Shown: piece after piece, positions 24,854-33,634 of the stretch
Position numbering within the stretch: position 1 is the first letter of the stretch
Layout of the letters: every line of letters begins with the position of its first letter
From: Candidatus Leptofilum gracile
GTDB taxonomy: Bacteria; Chloroflexota; Anaerolineae; Promineifilales; Promineifilaceae
DNA: 64,000 bases
NCBI GenBank assembly: GCA_016713825.1
Contig: JADJOJ010000008.1
Span: 62,001 to 126,000 of the forward strand
Reading direction: 5' to 3'
Program-made: the position numbers and the translations under genes
Notes under the pieces: model-generated
Database searches by the model: none
Told to the model about the DNA's origin: nothing
The model's input: the letters and a program-made list of their open reading frames with translations, nothing else

Positions 24854-27838
24854 ATGTTTGCTGAATTGGTGATCAACATTGAAGCGCCGCTGGAAGGCAC
24901 CTTCCATTACCACGTCCCCAACGACATGCGCCCCAAGCTGCGCGTCGGCCATCTGGTGGAGGTAGAGTTTGGCCGTCGGCTGGCGCAGGGCATCATTTTG
25001 CGCTTTGATGACGCTGCGCCCATCGAAGACACCAAGCCAATCATTGCCCTGGTTGACGAGAAGCCGGTGGTGTTTTGGTGGCAGCTAGAGCTGGCGCAAT
25101 GGCTCAGCCAAACCTACCTGGCCCCGCTCAACGGCTGCCTGCGCCTGATGCTGCCCCCCGGCCTCACACGCTGGGCAGATGTGACGGTGGACATCAATCC
25201 GTACTGGGATGGAAAGGGCATTCGCACCGAACTCCAACAGCAAATCATCGACATCCTCAAAGAGCGCGGCGATTTGCGGGGGCGGCAGCTCAACAAGGCG
25301 CTGCGCAAGCTGAACGACAAGTCGAAGAAGAAAATTGATTGGCAAACGGCCGTAAACCAACTCCACAAACGCAACATCCTGCGCAAAGCAACCGTGCTAG
25401 ACCCGCCTCGCATCAAACCCAAGCAAATCCGCACCGCCGAACTGATTGCCAGCGACAAGCGCATCCAGGCCGTGGTGCCCCACCTGGGCCGGGCCAACAA
25501 GCAAGCCGACGTGCTGCTTTACCTGCTAGAAAGTGACGATCCCTTGCCGGAGGAAACGGCCGTTCTCACCCACACCGGAGCCGATGAAAAACATTTAGAA
25601 CAGCTGGTGGAAGACGGCCGTATCAGCCGCACCCCCGCCCAAACCACCCTGCTCCCCACCGCCCAACAACCACCAGCGGAGCACACCGACCTCTTTGCCC
25701 AACTTCCCTGCCCGCTCCCCCAATTAACCATTAACCATTCACCATTAACCATTAACCATTTAATCACTTCCGGCCATCTGGAAACATTGGAAGAACCCGC
25801 CACCCTCAGCCTCGCCATCCCCCCCAAGCAGCTGCTCAGCCACATTTTGGACCTGCGCCAGGCCACCACCTACCAAAGCGTGCTCACCCTGCTGGCCCGC
25901 GCCGCCCAACCCGTCAGCCTGACGGAAATTTACGCCCACACCAGCGCCAAGATAAGCCACCTGCGCAAGCTGGCCAAGCTCGACCTCATCCGCTTTGGCT
26001 CCGAAGAAGTGTGGCGCGACCCCCTGGCCGACCGCGACTTTGTGCCCGCCGAGCCGCCAATGCTCACCGCCGATCAGGCCCGCGTTTGGGGGCGCATTAA
26101 AATGGCGATGCTTGGTGCAAGTGAAAAAGTGTCAGGTGCTCAAGTGTCGGATGACGAAACAAACAGTTTTTCACCTGAACACCTAAAAACCTTAACACCT
26201 GAAAACGCCTCAACCTTCCTCCTCCACGGCGTCACCGGCAGCGGCAAGACGGAAATTTACATGCGGGCGATCGAGTACGCCATCAACGAAGGGCAGCAAG
26301 CGATTGTACTGGTGCCAGAGATTGCCCTGACGCCGCAAACGGTGCGCCGCTTTGCCGCCCGCTTTCCGGGGCGCGTGGCCATCCTGCACAGCCGCCTCAG
26401 CGACGGCGAGCGGTACGACACCTGGCGACGCGCCCGGCAAGGGCTGTTCGACATTGTGGTGGGGCCACGCAGCGCCCTGTTTACGCCGCTGCCCAACCTG
26501 GGTGTCATCATTTTGGATGAGGAGCACGACCCCAGCTACAAGCAGACGCCGCCGGTGCCGCCGCCTTACTACCACACCCGGGAAACGGCCGTTGCCCTCA
26601 GCCAAATCGTCGGAGCCACGGTGATTATGGGCAGCGCCACGCCAGACATTGTCACCTATCATCGCGCGCAGAGCGGCCGTTTCCAGCTCCTCGAACTGCA
26701 AAAACGAGTCATGGGCCATCGCCAGCGGCTGGAAGGGCAGGCAGAGCGTTTGCAGTTACAAAACCATTACCAGCACGACGGCGAAGACCCGGACGACGCT
26801 CTCACCATCCCCCTGCCCCCCATCCAGGTCGTGGATTTGCGGCAGGAGCTGCGGGCGGGCAATCGCTCCATCTTTAGCCGGGCCCTGGAAAAAGCAATTA
26901 CCGAAACGCTAGAGCGGGGCGAGCAAGCGATTTTATTTTTGAACCGGCGCGGCTCGGCCACGTTTGTGATTTGCCGCGACTGCGGCTACGTGGCCACCTG
27001 CCCCCGCTGCGACATGCCGCTCACCTATCATCGCCACAGCATGCAGCTGGTGTGCCACCATTGCGGCCGTCGCGAACCGCACCAAACGGAATGCCCGCAG
27101 TGCCAATCCAAACGGATCAAATTTTTCGGCCTGGGCACAGAAGAAGTAGTGGATCGCGTGCAGCAGCGCTGGCCGAAGGCGCGCATTACCCGCTGGGACC
27201 GAGACACTACCGCCGGACGCGACACCCACGAAAACTTGCTCGCCAGCTTCATCAACCAGGAAGCAGATATTCTGGTGGGCACGCAGATGATTGCCAAGGG
27301 GCTGGATTTGCCGCTAGTGACGCTGGTGGGGGTGATTTCGGCCGATGTGTCGCTGGGGCTGCCCGATTACCGCACGGGGGAGCGAGCGTTTCAGGTGCTG
27401 GCGCAGGTGGCAGGGCGGGCCGGGCGCGGCTTGCTGGGCGGCCGGGTCATCATCCAAACGTACAAGCCGGAGCATTACGCCATCCAGGCCGCCGCCGAAC
27501 ATGATTTTGCCGCGTTTTACATTGATGAGATTCGCTTCCGTACGCAGCACAGCCTGCCGCCGTTCCGGCGCATGGCACGGCTGTTGTACATCGATCCAGT
27601 GGATGAGCGGGGCAAGCGGGAGGCGGAGGCGTTGGCCAAGGGGCTGCGGCTGCACATTCGGGAAAAGGCGCTGGCGGCGTCGGAGATTTTGGGGCCTGTG
27701 CCGCCATTTTTTAATCGAGTGGACGGCCGTTTCCGTTGGCAAATCATCGTGCGCTCCCCCGACCCCAACCGGCTGCTGGCCGACTTCCCCATCCCACCCA
27801 AATGGATGGTGGATATTGACCCGGTGAGCACGCTATGA
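24854..27838 (+). CDS. priA: Primosomal protein N' (replication restart helicase PriA)
   Basis: 994 residues from the ATG at 24854; a GTG at 24797 is possible. PriA recognises stalled forks and reloads the replicative helicase. In order: N-terminal 3'-DNA-binding domain (ELVINIEAPLEGTFHYHVP, RVGHLVEVEFGRR), winged-helix region, helicase lobe 1 with Walker A LLHGVTGSGKTEIYM and DEEH box ILDEEHDPSYKQ, then a zinc-binding stretch CRDCGYVATCPRCDMPLTYH...CHHCGRR...CPQC with eight cysteines, and lobe 2 (GTQMIAKGLDLPLVTLVG, QVAGRAGRG). It is about 250 residues longer than E. coli PriA. The extra length includes a second winged-helix-like segment and two in-frame word repeats. Its stop codon lies within a hairpin arm. 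Confidence 0.95.
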   Translation: MFAELVINIEAPLEGTFHYHVPNDMRPKLRVGHLVEVEFGRRLAQGIILRFDDAAPIEDTKPIIALVDEKPVVFWWQLELAQWLSQTYLAPLNGCLRLMLPPGLTRWADVTVDINPYWDGKGIRTELQQQIIDILKERGDLRGRQLNKALRKLNDKSKKKIDWQTAVNQLHKRNILRKATVLDPPRIKPKQIRTAELIASDKRIQAVVPHLGRANKQADVLLYLLESDDPLPEETAVLTHTGADEKHLEQLVEDGRISRTPAQTTLLPTAQQPPAEHTDLFAQLPCPLPQLTINHSPLTINHLITSGHLETLEEPATLSLAIPPKQLLSHILDLRQATTYQSVLTLLARAAQPVSLTEIYAHTSAKISHLRKLAKLDLIRFGSEEVWRDPLADRDFVPAEPPMLTADQARVWGRIKMAMLGASEKVSGAQVSDDETNSFSPEHLKTLTPENASTFLLHGVTGSGKTEIYMRAIEYAINEGQQAIVLVPEIALTPQTVRRFAARFPGRVAILHSRLSDGERYDTWRRARQGLFDIVVGPRSALFTPLPNLGVIILDEEHDPSYKQTPPVPPPYYHTRETAVALSQIVGATVIMGSATPDIVTYHRAQSGRFQLLELQKRVMGHRQRLEGQAERLQLQNHYQHDGEDPDDALTIPLPPIQVVDLRQELRAGNRSIFSRALEKAITETLERGEQAILFLNRRGSATFVICRDCGYVATCPRCDMPLTYHRHSMQLVCHHCGRREPHQTECPQCQSKRIKFFGLGTEEVVDRVQQRWPKARITRWDRDTTAGRDTHENLLASFINQEADILVGTQMIAKGLDLPLVTLVGVISADVSLGLPDYRTGERAFQVLAQVAGRAGRGLLGGRVIIQTYKPEHYAIQAAAEHDFAAFYIDEIRFRTQHSLPPFRRMARLLYIDPVDERGKREAEALAKGLRLHIREKALAASEILGPVPPFFNRVDGRFRWQIIVRSPDPNRLLADFPIPPKWMVDIDPVSTL
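25722..25772 (+). repeat. ATTAACCATT word repeat in frame inside priA
   Basis: The word ATTAACCATT is repeated four times with small changes (CAATTAACCATTAACCATTC then ACCATTAACCATTAACCATT). It encodes LTINHSPLTINHLI in a poorly conserved linker of PriA. It keeps frame and has no stop. Confidence 0.7.
26121..26205 (+). repeat. AAGTGTCAGGTG word hairpin in frame inside priA
   Basis: Left arm AAAGTGTCAGGTGCTCAAGT and right arm words CACCTGAACACCTAAAAACC and TTAACACCTGAA form a diverged inverted repeat of the family at 22456-22506. It encodes about 28 residues (SEKVSGAQVSDDETN... EHLKTLTPEN) between the ADQARVWGRI helix and Walker A of the helicase domain. Confidence 0.7.
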
Positions 27839-27895
27839 TGCGTGAAACGTGATGCGTGAGAAGCAATTCATCACGCATCACGTTTCACGCATCAT
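27835..27895 (+). terminator. 25-bp perfect hairpin covering the priA stop codon
   Basis: Arm 27835-27859 (begins ATGATGCGTGAAACG) is the exact inverse of 27871-27895, with an 11-base loop. The priA TGA (27836-27838) lies inside the left arm. About 26 bases of this arm recur identically at 51470-51496. Confidence 0.75.
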
Positions 27896-27921
27896 CCTGA
27901 AGCAAGAACGCCCATTCTCAG

Positions 27922-27993
27922 TACCCCCGTCAGAATTCGAATCTGAATCTATCGCTTAGGAGGCGATTGCTCTATCCATTGAGCTACGAGGGC
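27922..27993 (-). tRNA. tRNA-Arg (anticodon CCT)
   Basis: The minus strand folds as a full cloverleaf of 72 bases. Acceptor GCCCTCG pairs with CGGGGGT (one G-T), D-arm is GCTC/GAGC, anticodon stem ATCGC/GCGAT encloses loop CTCCTAA (anticodon CCT), variable loop is AGAT, T-arm is TCAGA-TTCGAAT-TCTGA, discriminator is A. CCA is not encoded. It reads the AGG arginine codon. Confidence 0.93.
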
Positions 27994-28078
27994 GTAAAAA
28001 TTGCCGACTGCCGATAAGCTGCACTTATGCAAAAACGGGCGCTTGCCAAAAAGTTGCGGCATTTTCCCACAGGTTGCA

Positions 28079-28084
28079 TATAAT
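28079..28084 (+). promoter_or_regulatory. -10 box upstream of the AIG2-like gene
   Basis: Perfect TATAAT at 28079-28084; the best -35 candidate is TTGCGG about 19 bases before it. The predicted leader is about 100 bases and contains the short palindrome GATGCGGCGCATC. Confidence 0.45.
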
Positions 28085-28189
28085 ACAGGTGGTTTGATGC
28101 GGCGCATCTTTGGCACCGCAATGGTAGCTTAAACCGGGTATAGGATCAAAAAGTTTTGGCTCTTTGCAAATTTCAGGGGTGGGCAACGC

Positions 28190-28726
28190 ATGACGCCTGA
28201 CCCCGATAAAATTCTAAAGACCCAAAGTTTTATGCGGAACATGATGCAAGAAGGGCAACGGCCGTTTTTCGTCTACGGCACTTTATTACCAGACCAGCCA
28301 AACTTTGTGCTGTGGGGCAAGGCAATCACGGCGATGGAGCCAGCCACGTTCCACGGCGGCCAGCTCTACGACATGGGCTTTTACCCGATGCTGGTGCCAA
28401 CTGGGGCAGAAACGGCCGTTACCGGGCAGCTCATCACCGTAACCCCCAACCAGTACGACGCCGTTTTGCAGCGGCTGGATGCATTGGAAGGGTACGACCC
28501 CGCCCAGCCCGACAGCGCTGAGTATCAGCGGCAGGCAGTGCAGGTTGTGGTGGCCAACGGCCGTACCCAAACCGCCTGGATTTACCTGGGGAAAACCGAA
28601 CTGGTTACCCACAAACCAGTGATTCCCAATGGGGATTGGGCCACCTACGCGGCCCAGAACCAGCCCGATCTGCAAGATTGGTGGGAAGCCAGCGACACCG
28701 TAACCGGACTGCACAAAAAACGTTGA
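28190..28726 (+). CDS. Gamma-glutamylcyclotransferase-like (AIG2/GGCT fold) protein
   Basis: 178 residues. The fold signature FFVYGTLLPDQPN lies near residue 27 and the probable catalytic Glu is in LDALEGYDPAQPD near residue 103. GGCT-fold enzymes release 5-oxoproline from gamma-glutamyl peptides or amines, but many AIG2-like proteins have no proven reaction. The first ~22 residues (MTPDPDKILKTQSFMRNMMQ) are not conserved; translation could begin at one of the internal Met codons. Lies between tRNA-Arg and the PFK gene. Confidence 0.8.
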   Translation: MTPDPDKILKTQSFMRNMMQEGQRPFFVYGTLLPDQPNFVLWGKAITAMEPATFHGGQLYDMGFYPMLVPTGAETAVTGQLITVTPNQYDAVLQRLDALEGYDPAQPDSAEYQRQAVQVVVANGRTQTAWIYLGKTELVTHKPVIPNGDWATYAAQNQPDLQDWWEASDTVTGLHKKR

Positions 28727-28837
28727 GCAACCGGCCGCGGCGTACAGTGTTCTTTTTTACAGCACGGTCAACAACAAATTCCCAATGTTCGATTTCCCAC
28801 ACCACAGAAATTATCGTTAAAAATGGGAAGATAAAAG

Positions 28838-31063
28838 ATGAAAAAAATAGGTGTTTTAACCAGTGGCGGTGATGCTCTCGGCATGGATGCGGCCGTTCGC
28901 GCCGTGGTGCGGGCAGGCATTGCCGCTGGTGCAGAAATGTATGCAATTTATGAAGGCTACCAGGGCATGGTCGATGGCAATGGCATGATTCGGCGCATGG
29001 TCTGGGGCGATGTGGGCGGCATCTTGTACAAAGGGGGCACCGTCATTGGCACCGCCCGCTGCGATGATTTTCGGCAGCGACACGGCCGTTTACGCGCCGC
29101 CCAAAATTTGCTCAACCACGGCATCGACAGCCTGGTCGTCATCGGCGGCGACGGCAGCCTCACCGGGGCCAATCTCTTCCGGCAAGAGTGGGGCAGCCTG
29201 CTAGATGAGCTGGTTTACAACGATCAAATTCCCTACGACGTGGCCGAAGCCCACCGCACCCTCACCGTCGTGGGGCTGGTTGGCTCCATCGACAACGACA
29301 TGTGGGGCACCGACATCTCCATTGGGGCAGATACGGCGCTGCACCGCATTACCGACGCGGTAGACGCCATCTCTAGCACGGCCGCCAGCCACCAGCGCTC
29401 CTTCGTGGTCGAGGTGATGGGCCGCCGCTGCGGCTACCTGGCCCTGATGAGCGCCATCGCCACCGGGGCCGACTGGGTGCTCATTCCCGAATCCCCCCCC
29501 AACCTGGACGCCTGGGAAAACAAGATGTGTTCGGTGCTAAAAAATGGTCGGGAAAACGGCCGTCGCGACAGTATCGTCATTGTGGCCGAAGGGGCGCAAG
29601 ACCGGCACGGCAACGCCATTAGCTGCAACTACGTGAAGCAAGTGCTGGAAGAACGCCTGCAAGAAGATGCCCGCGTCACCATTTTGGGGCACGTGCAGCG
29701 GGGCGGCTCCCCCAGCGCCTTCGACCGCAACCTGAGCACCCTCATGGGCACGGCCGCCGTCGATGCCATCATGTCTGGCCAGGTCACCGGCGAAGCGACG
29801 CTCATCGGCCTGAAAGGGAACAAAATCACCCACGCCTCCCTGGAAGAATGCCTGGCCAAAACCAAAGAAATTGGCGAAGCGATAAAAAGTTGTGACTATG
29901 GGCGCGCGATGGAACTGCGCGGGCGCGGCTTCCAGGAAGCATTCCAAACGGTGCGTACGCTGGTACGCGCCATCCCGCACGACCCGGCACCGGGCCAAAA
30001 GCAGCGGCGCATTGCCGTCATCAACAGTGGCGCCCCAGCTCCGGGCATGAATACGGCCGTACGCGCCGCCGTTCGCCTGGGATTAGACAAGGGCCACAAA
30101 CTATTTGGCATCTCCAACGGCTTTTCTGGCTTTGCCGAAGGCGAAATTCAAGAGCTGAACTGGATGAGCGTCAACGGCTGGGCCTACCTGGGCGGGTCAG
30201 AGCTCGGCACCAACCGGCACATCCCCGCCAACAGCGATTTCTACAAAATTGCCCGCAACATCGAAGAGCACAACATCGAAGGGCTGCTGATCATCGGCGG
30301 GTGGTCGGCCTACGTAGCCGCCCTGGAGCTGTACCAGCGGCGTGACAACTACCCCGCCTTCAATCTGCCCATCGTCTGCTTCCCGGCCACCATCGACAAC
30401 GACCTGCCCGGTGCCGAACTAAGCGTAGGGGCCGACACCGCCCTCAACAGCATTGTGGATTCCGTAGACAAAATCAAACAGTCGGCCGTGGCCTCGCGGC
30501 GGGTATTTGTGGTAGAAGTGATGGGCGAACGATGCGGCTACCTGGCGCTGATGGGCGCTTTGGGCACCGGTGCCGAGCGCGTCTACCTGCACGAAGAAGG
30601 GATGCGCCTGACAGACCTGGCCAAAGATGTGGAATCGTTGGTAGATGGCTTTAAGTCTGGTAAGCGGCTGGGCGTTATCATTCGCAGCGAGGGGGCCAAC
30701 GACACCTACACCACCGACTTCATGTGCACCCTGCTGGAAGAAGAGGGGGGCGACTACTTTACCGCGCGTAAAGCGGTGCTGGGCCACATGCAGCAAGGGG
30801 GCAACCCCACGCCATTTGACCGTATTTTGGCCACTCGGCTGGCCACCAACTGCATCACCTACCTGGAAGAAGAAATTGGCAAATCGGAGCAGGTGAGCGC
30901 CTGCATTGGCCTGCAAAATGGCGCGTTTAAGTTTACCGAGTTTCATGACATGGCCCGTTTGATGGATATGGAAAATCGGCGACCCAAGCAGCAATGGTGG
31001 CTGACATTACGGCCGATTGCCCGCATGATGGCCAACGGCCGTTCCCATGAAAAGTTAGTGTGA
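28838..31063 (+). CDS. pfkA: Tandem-domain 6-phosphofructokinase
   Basis: 741 residues, about twice a usual bacterial PFK, with two homologous halves as in eukaryotic enzymes. It phosphorylates fructose 6-phosphate in glycolysis. First half (1-395): VLTSGGDALGMDAAVRAVVR, VVIGGDGSLTGA, VGSIDNDMWGTDISIGADTA with the catalytic-type Asp, VEVMGRRCGYLAL and GHVQRGGSPSAFDR. Second half (400-741): VINSGAPAPGMNTAVRAAVR, IIGGWSAYVA in place of GGDGS, PATIDNDLPGAELSVGADTA, VMGERCGYLAL and GHMQQGGNPTPFDR. The first half keeps the catalytic set; the second has lost the GGDGS site and may be regulatory. Whether ATP or PPi is the donor is not settled by eye; GGDGS favours ATP. A GGAAGA motif lies upstream. 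Confidence 0.93.
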   Translation: MKKIGVLTSGGDALGMDAAVRAVVRAGIAAGAEMYAIYEGYQGMVDGNGMIRRMVWGDVGGILYKGGTVIGTARCDDFRQRHGRLRAAQNLLNHGIDSLVVIGGDGSLTGANLFRQEWGSLLDELVYNDQIPYDVAEAHRTLTVVGLVGSIDNDMWGTDISIGADTALHRITDAVDAISSTAASHQRSFVVEVMGRRCGYLALMSAIATGADWVLIPESPPNLDAWENKMCSVLKNGRENGRRDSIVIVAEGAQDRHGNAISCNYVKQVLEERLQEDARVTILGHVQRGGSPSAFDRNLSTLMGTAAVDAIMSGQVTGEATLIGLKGNKITHASLEECLAKTKEIGEAIKSCDYGRAMELRGRGFQEAFQTVRTLVRAIPHDPAPGQKQRRIAVINSGAPAPGMNTAVRAAVRLGLDKGHKLFGISNGFSGFAEGEIQELNWMSVNGWAYLGGSELGTNRHIPANSDFYKIARNIEEHNIEGLLIIGGWSAYVAALELYQRRDNYPAFNLPIVCFPATIDNDLPGAELSVGADTALNSIVDSVDKIKQSAVASRRVFVVEVMGERCGYLALMGALGTGAERVYLHEEGMRLTDLAKDVESLVDGFKSGKRLGVIIRSEGANDTYTTDFMCTLLEEEGGDYFTARKAVLGHMQQGGNPTPFDRILATRLATNCITYLEEEIGKSEQVSACIGLQNGAFKFTEFHDMARLMDMENRRPKQQWWLTLRPIARMMANGRSHEKLV

Positions 31064-31078
31064 AAGACGGCCGTTGCC

Positions 31079-31108
31079 TTGACACACCATCCCGGCACTC
31101 TCTAAAAT
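31079..31108 (+). promoter_or_regulatory. Sigma-70-type promoter for the htrA gene
   Basis: TTGACA (31079-31084) and TAAAAT (31103-31108) with an 18-base spacer, just after the PFK stop. Predicted start near 31115, leader of about 40 bases to the ATG at 31156. The best consensus promoter in the window. Confidence 0.65.
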
Positions 31109-31155
31109 GGATTCAGTTCCATTCTTCCGGGGAGACAAAAGGATTTTTTGCCTGC

Positions 31156-32325
31156 ATGAAGCAACTTCGCCACAACCCAATCATTGCCATTTTTGCGCTG
31201 ATGCTTTTTGTCAGCCTTGGCTGCCAGGCTTCTACCATTCTGCCCGCCACCAGCGCCAACGATGACGCCGTCGTGGCCGCGGCTGTGGCCACCATCTCTG
31301 CCCAAGAAAGCATCACCCCCATTAACGCGCCAGCCCAAAACCGCGAACTGACAACAGCCGATTTAGAAGATCGGTTCATCGAAATTTATAACCGGGTCAA
31401 TCCCGCCGTGGTACACATCTTTGTTTTTAATGATGAAAACTTTTTGGGCACCGGCAGCGGCTTTGTGATCGATACAGAAGGCAACATCGTGACCAACAAC
31501 CACGTGGTGGCCGACGGCAATGAGTACGAAGTGGTGTTTGCCAGCGGCGAGCGCAGCCGCGCCACCCTGCAAGGCGCAGATGTAAACAGCGATCTGGCCG
31601 TCATTCAGGTCAGCACGCTGCCCACAGAAATTCAGCCAGTGCCGTTGGGCGAGTCTGGCCAGCTGCAAGTCGGCCAATTTGTGATCGCCATCGGGAACCC
31701 GTTTGGCGAAGCTGGCTCTATGTCTATCGGTATCATCAGCGGGCTGGGCCGCACCATCGAAAGCCAGCGGGTGGTGGCCGGAGGCAATTTTTCTATTCCC
31801 CAGGTCATCCAGACAGATGCGGCCATCAACCCGGGCAATTCCGGTGGCCCGCTGCTAAATTTGAACGGTGAGGTGATTGGCGTGAACAGCGCCATTTTAT
31901 CCACGTCTGGAGCCAATTCTGGCGTCGGTTTTTCCATTCCAGTAAACGCGGTGCGCAACATTGCCCCAGCGCTTATCAGCGACGGTGCGTACAACTACCC
32001 GTATTTGGGCATTAGCATGTGGCCGCAGGCGTTTACCCTGCGCCAGCTAGAAAGATTGGAACTGCCACCCAACGGCGTTTACGTGACGGGCGTCATTGAA
32101 GACACGCCAGCAGACGAGGCCGGCTTGATTGGGAATAATTTGTCTATTTCTTTTACAGCGGATGGGGATTACATCACGGCGATCAACGATCAGCCGGTGC
32201 GTGATTCTGATGATTTGCTGAGCTACCTGGTGTTTGAGACCACTGTGGGCGAGACTGTTGAGCTCACGGTGATCCGGGATGGCGAGGAGATCAAATTGCC
32301 GCTTACGTTGGGGGAACGGCCGTAA
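31156..32325 (+). CDS. HtrA/DegP-type serine protease, probable lipoprotein
   Basis: 389 residues from the ATG at 31156. The signal MKQLRHNPIIAIFALMLFVSLGCQAS ends in a plausible though imperfect lipobox (SLGC). The trypsin-like domain has the catalytic His in IVTNNHVVADG, Asp in DVNSDLAVIQV and Ser in INPGNSGGPLLNLNGEVIGV. A single PDZ domain follows (YPYLGISMWPQ to the end, VYVTGVIEDTPADEAGL). HtrA proteases degrade misfolded proteins outside the cytoplasmic membrane. It has its own promoter, and a palindrome hairpin overlaps the stop codon. Confidence 0.93.
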   Translation: MKQLRHNPIIAIFALMLFVSLGCQASTILPATSANDDAVVAAAVATISAQESITPINAPAQNRELTTADLEDRFIEIYNRVNPAVVHIFVFNDENFLGTGSGFVIDTEGNIVTNNHVVADGNEYEVVFASGERSRATLQGADVNSDLAVIQVSTLPTEIQPVPLGESGQLQVGQFVIAIGNPFGEAGSMSIGIISGLGRTIESQRVVAGGNFSIPQVIQTDAAINPGNSGGPLLNLNGEVIGVNSAILSTSGANSGVGFSIPVNAVRNIAPALISDGAYNYPYLGISMWPQAFTLRQLERLELPPNGVYVTGVIEDTPADEAGLIGNNLSISFTADGDYITAINDQPVRDSDDLLSYLVFETTVGETVELTVIRDGEEIKLPLTLGERP

Positions 32326-32344
32326 TCTGCAAACGGCCGTTCCC
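32312..32344 (+). terminator. Paired-palindrome hairpin over the htrA stop
   Basis: GGGAACGGCCGT (32312-32323) and ACGGCCGTTCCC (32333-32344) form a 12-bp stem with a 9-base loop. The htrA stop (32323-32325) lies at the base of the loop. No T-run follows. Confidence 0.5.
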
Positions 32345-32451
32345 ACCCAAATAAATAATCCAAACGGTTGCTCCGCTGCCGTATCGCCGCACCCCAAACC
32401 GTTTTTACCCTGCCAAACAAAATTCGTTTTAGAACATTTACAGGAGGTCAT

Positions 32452-33555
32452 ATGATTACCCAGGAACAATTCCAGGCTCTTTTGTCCTTTGAACCAGCCA
32501 AGCAACAGGTGTTGACTCTCTACCTCAACACCGACAGCGGCCAGGATTCCATCGAAGCAATTAAGCTCAAGGCCAAAAACCTCCTCCGCGAAGCGGACTG
32601 TCTGGAAGATGATGTCCAGGCCGTAGAAACGTACCTCAACCACAGCTTCGACTGGAAATCGCCGGGGCTGGCCATCTTTAGCAGCCAGGGGGGTGACTTT
32701 TTTGAAGCGTACCCCACGGCCGTTTCCTTCCGCAACCGCCTGCGCATCACCCCCAAACCATATCTCAAACCGCTTGGTCACCTGCTGGATCATTACGCCC
32801 ACTACGGCGTCATTTTGGTAGACAAGGTAGGCGCTCGCTTTTTTGCCTACCACCTGGGCGAATTGCAGGAGAGTGCAGGCCACATGGGTGAGGAGATTCA
32901 CAAGCTCAAAGATGGCCGCGGCTCCTCTGCCATTGGGCGGCGGGGCGGTTCTGGCGGGGCCAGCCGCGAAGAAGAAAATGCCCGACGCAACCTGCGCGAG
33001 GCCGCCAGCGCCGCCGCCGACTTTTTCCACAGCCATCCCATTCGCCGCCTGTTCCTGGGCGGGACAACCGAAAACACCGCCCAGTTCCGCGACTTACTGC
33101 CCAAGCAGATGCAAAGCTGCCTGGCGGGCACGTTTGCCATCGACATGAACGCGGGCGAACATGCCGTGCGGACTGAAACGCTGCAAATGCTGCAAGCCGC
33201 CAACGCCGAGCGAGAAAAGAAGCTGGTGAAATCGCTGCTGGGTGCGGCCCAGGCCAGCGGCGGCACGGCCGTTCTGGGGCTGGACGAGACGCTGCAAGCA
33301 ATCAGCAACCGGCGGGTGCAAACGCTGGTGATCAGTGATGGCTTCCGGCTGCCGGGCTACGTGGATTACAGCTCTGGCTTTGTGGTGGCCAACCTGGCCA
33401 AAAGCCCGCTGAGCGACCGTGAGCTAACGGCCGTTGACGACGTCATCGACAGCGCTTTTACCCTCAGCCTGAACCAGGGCGCCCACGTGGAAGTCATCCG
33501 CGACGACCCGGATTTGGACAGTGCAGGCAAGATTGGGGCGCTGCTGAGATTCTAA
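32452..33555 (+). CDS. baeRF-type (eRF1-like) protein
   Basis: 367 residues from the ATG at 32452, preceded by AGGAGG; earlier in-frame codons are not family-like. The organisation matches the bacterial archaeo-eukaryotic release factor (baeRF/VLRF1-related) group: YGVILVDKVGARFFAYHLGE, a charged glycine-rich segment near residue 180, IRRLFLGGTTENTAQFRDLL, AGTFAIDMNAGEHAVRTET and GLDETLQAISNRRVQTLVIS. The C-terminal part resembles the eRF1 domain 3 fold. Members are thought to act at ribosomes, but function here is unproven. A histidine-rich or GGQ release motif is not seen. Confidence 0.7.
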   Translation: MITQEQFQALLSFEPAKQQVLTLYLNTDSGQDSIEAIKLKAKNLLREADCLEDDVQAVETYLNHSFDWKSPGLAIFSSQGGDFFEAYPTAVSFRNRLRITPKPYLKPLGHLLDHYAHYGVILVDKVGARFFAYHLGELQESAGHMGEEIHKLKDGRGSSAIGRRGGSGGASREEENARRNLREAASAAADFFHSHPIRRLFLGGTTENTAQFRDLLPKQMQSCLAGTFAIDMNAGEHAVRTETLQMLQAANAEREKKLVKSLLGAAQASGGTAVLGLDETLQAISNRRVQTLVISDGFRLPGYVDYSSGFVVANLAKSPLSDRELTAVDDVIDSAFTLSLNQGAHVEVIRDDPDLDSAGKIGALLRF

Positions 33556-33558
33556 AAT

Positions 33559-33628
33559 TGAGATTGGAGATTGGAGACTGGAGACGAGAGATTGGATCAA
33601 CCTCTCCAATCTCCAATCTCCAGCCTCC
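33559..33628. terminator. GATTGGAGATTGGAGA word hairpin
   Basis: GAGATTGGAGATTGGAGACT followed by the inverse TCTCCAATCTCCAATCTCC, directly after the baeRF stop. Third and most regular copy of this word family. Confidence 0.6.
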
Positions 33629-33634
33629 CTTTAC

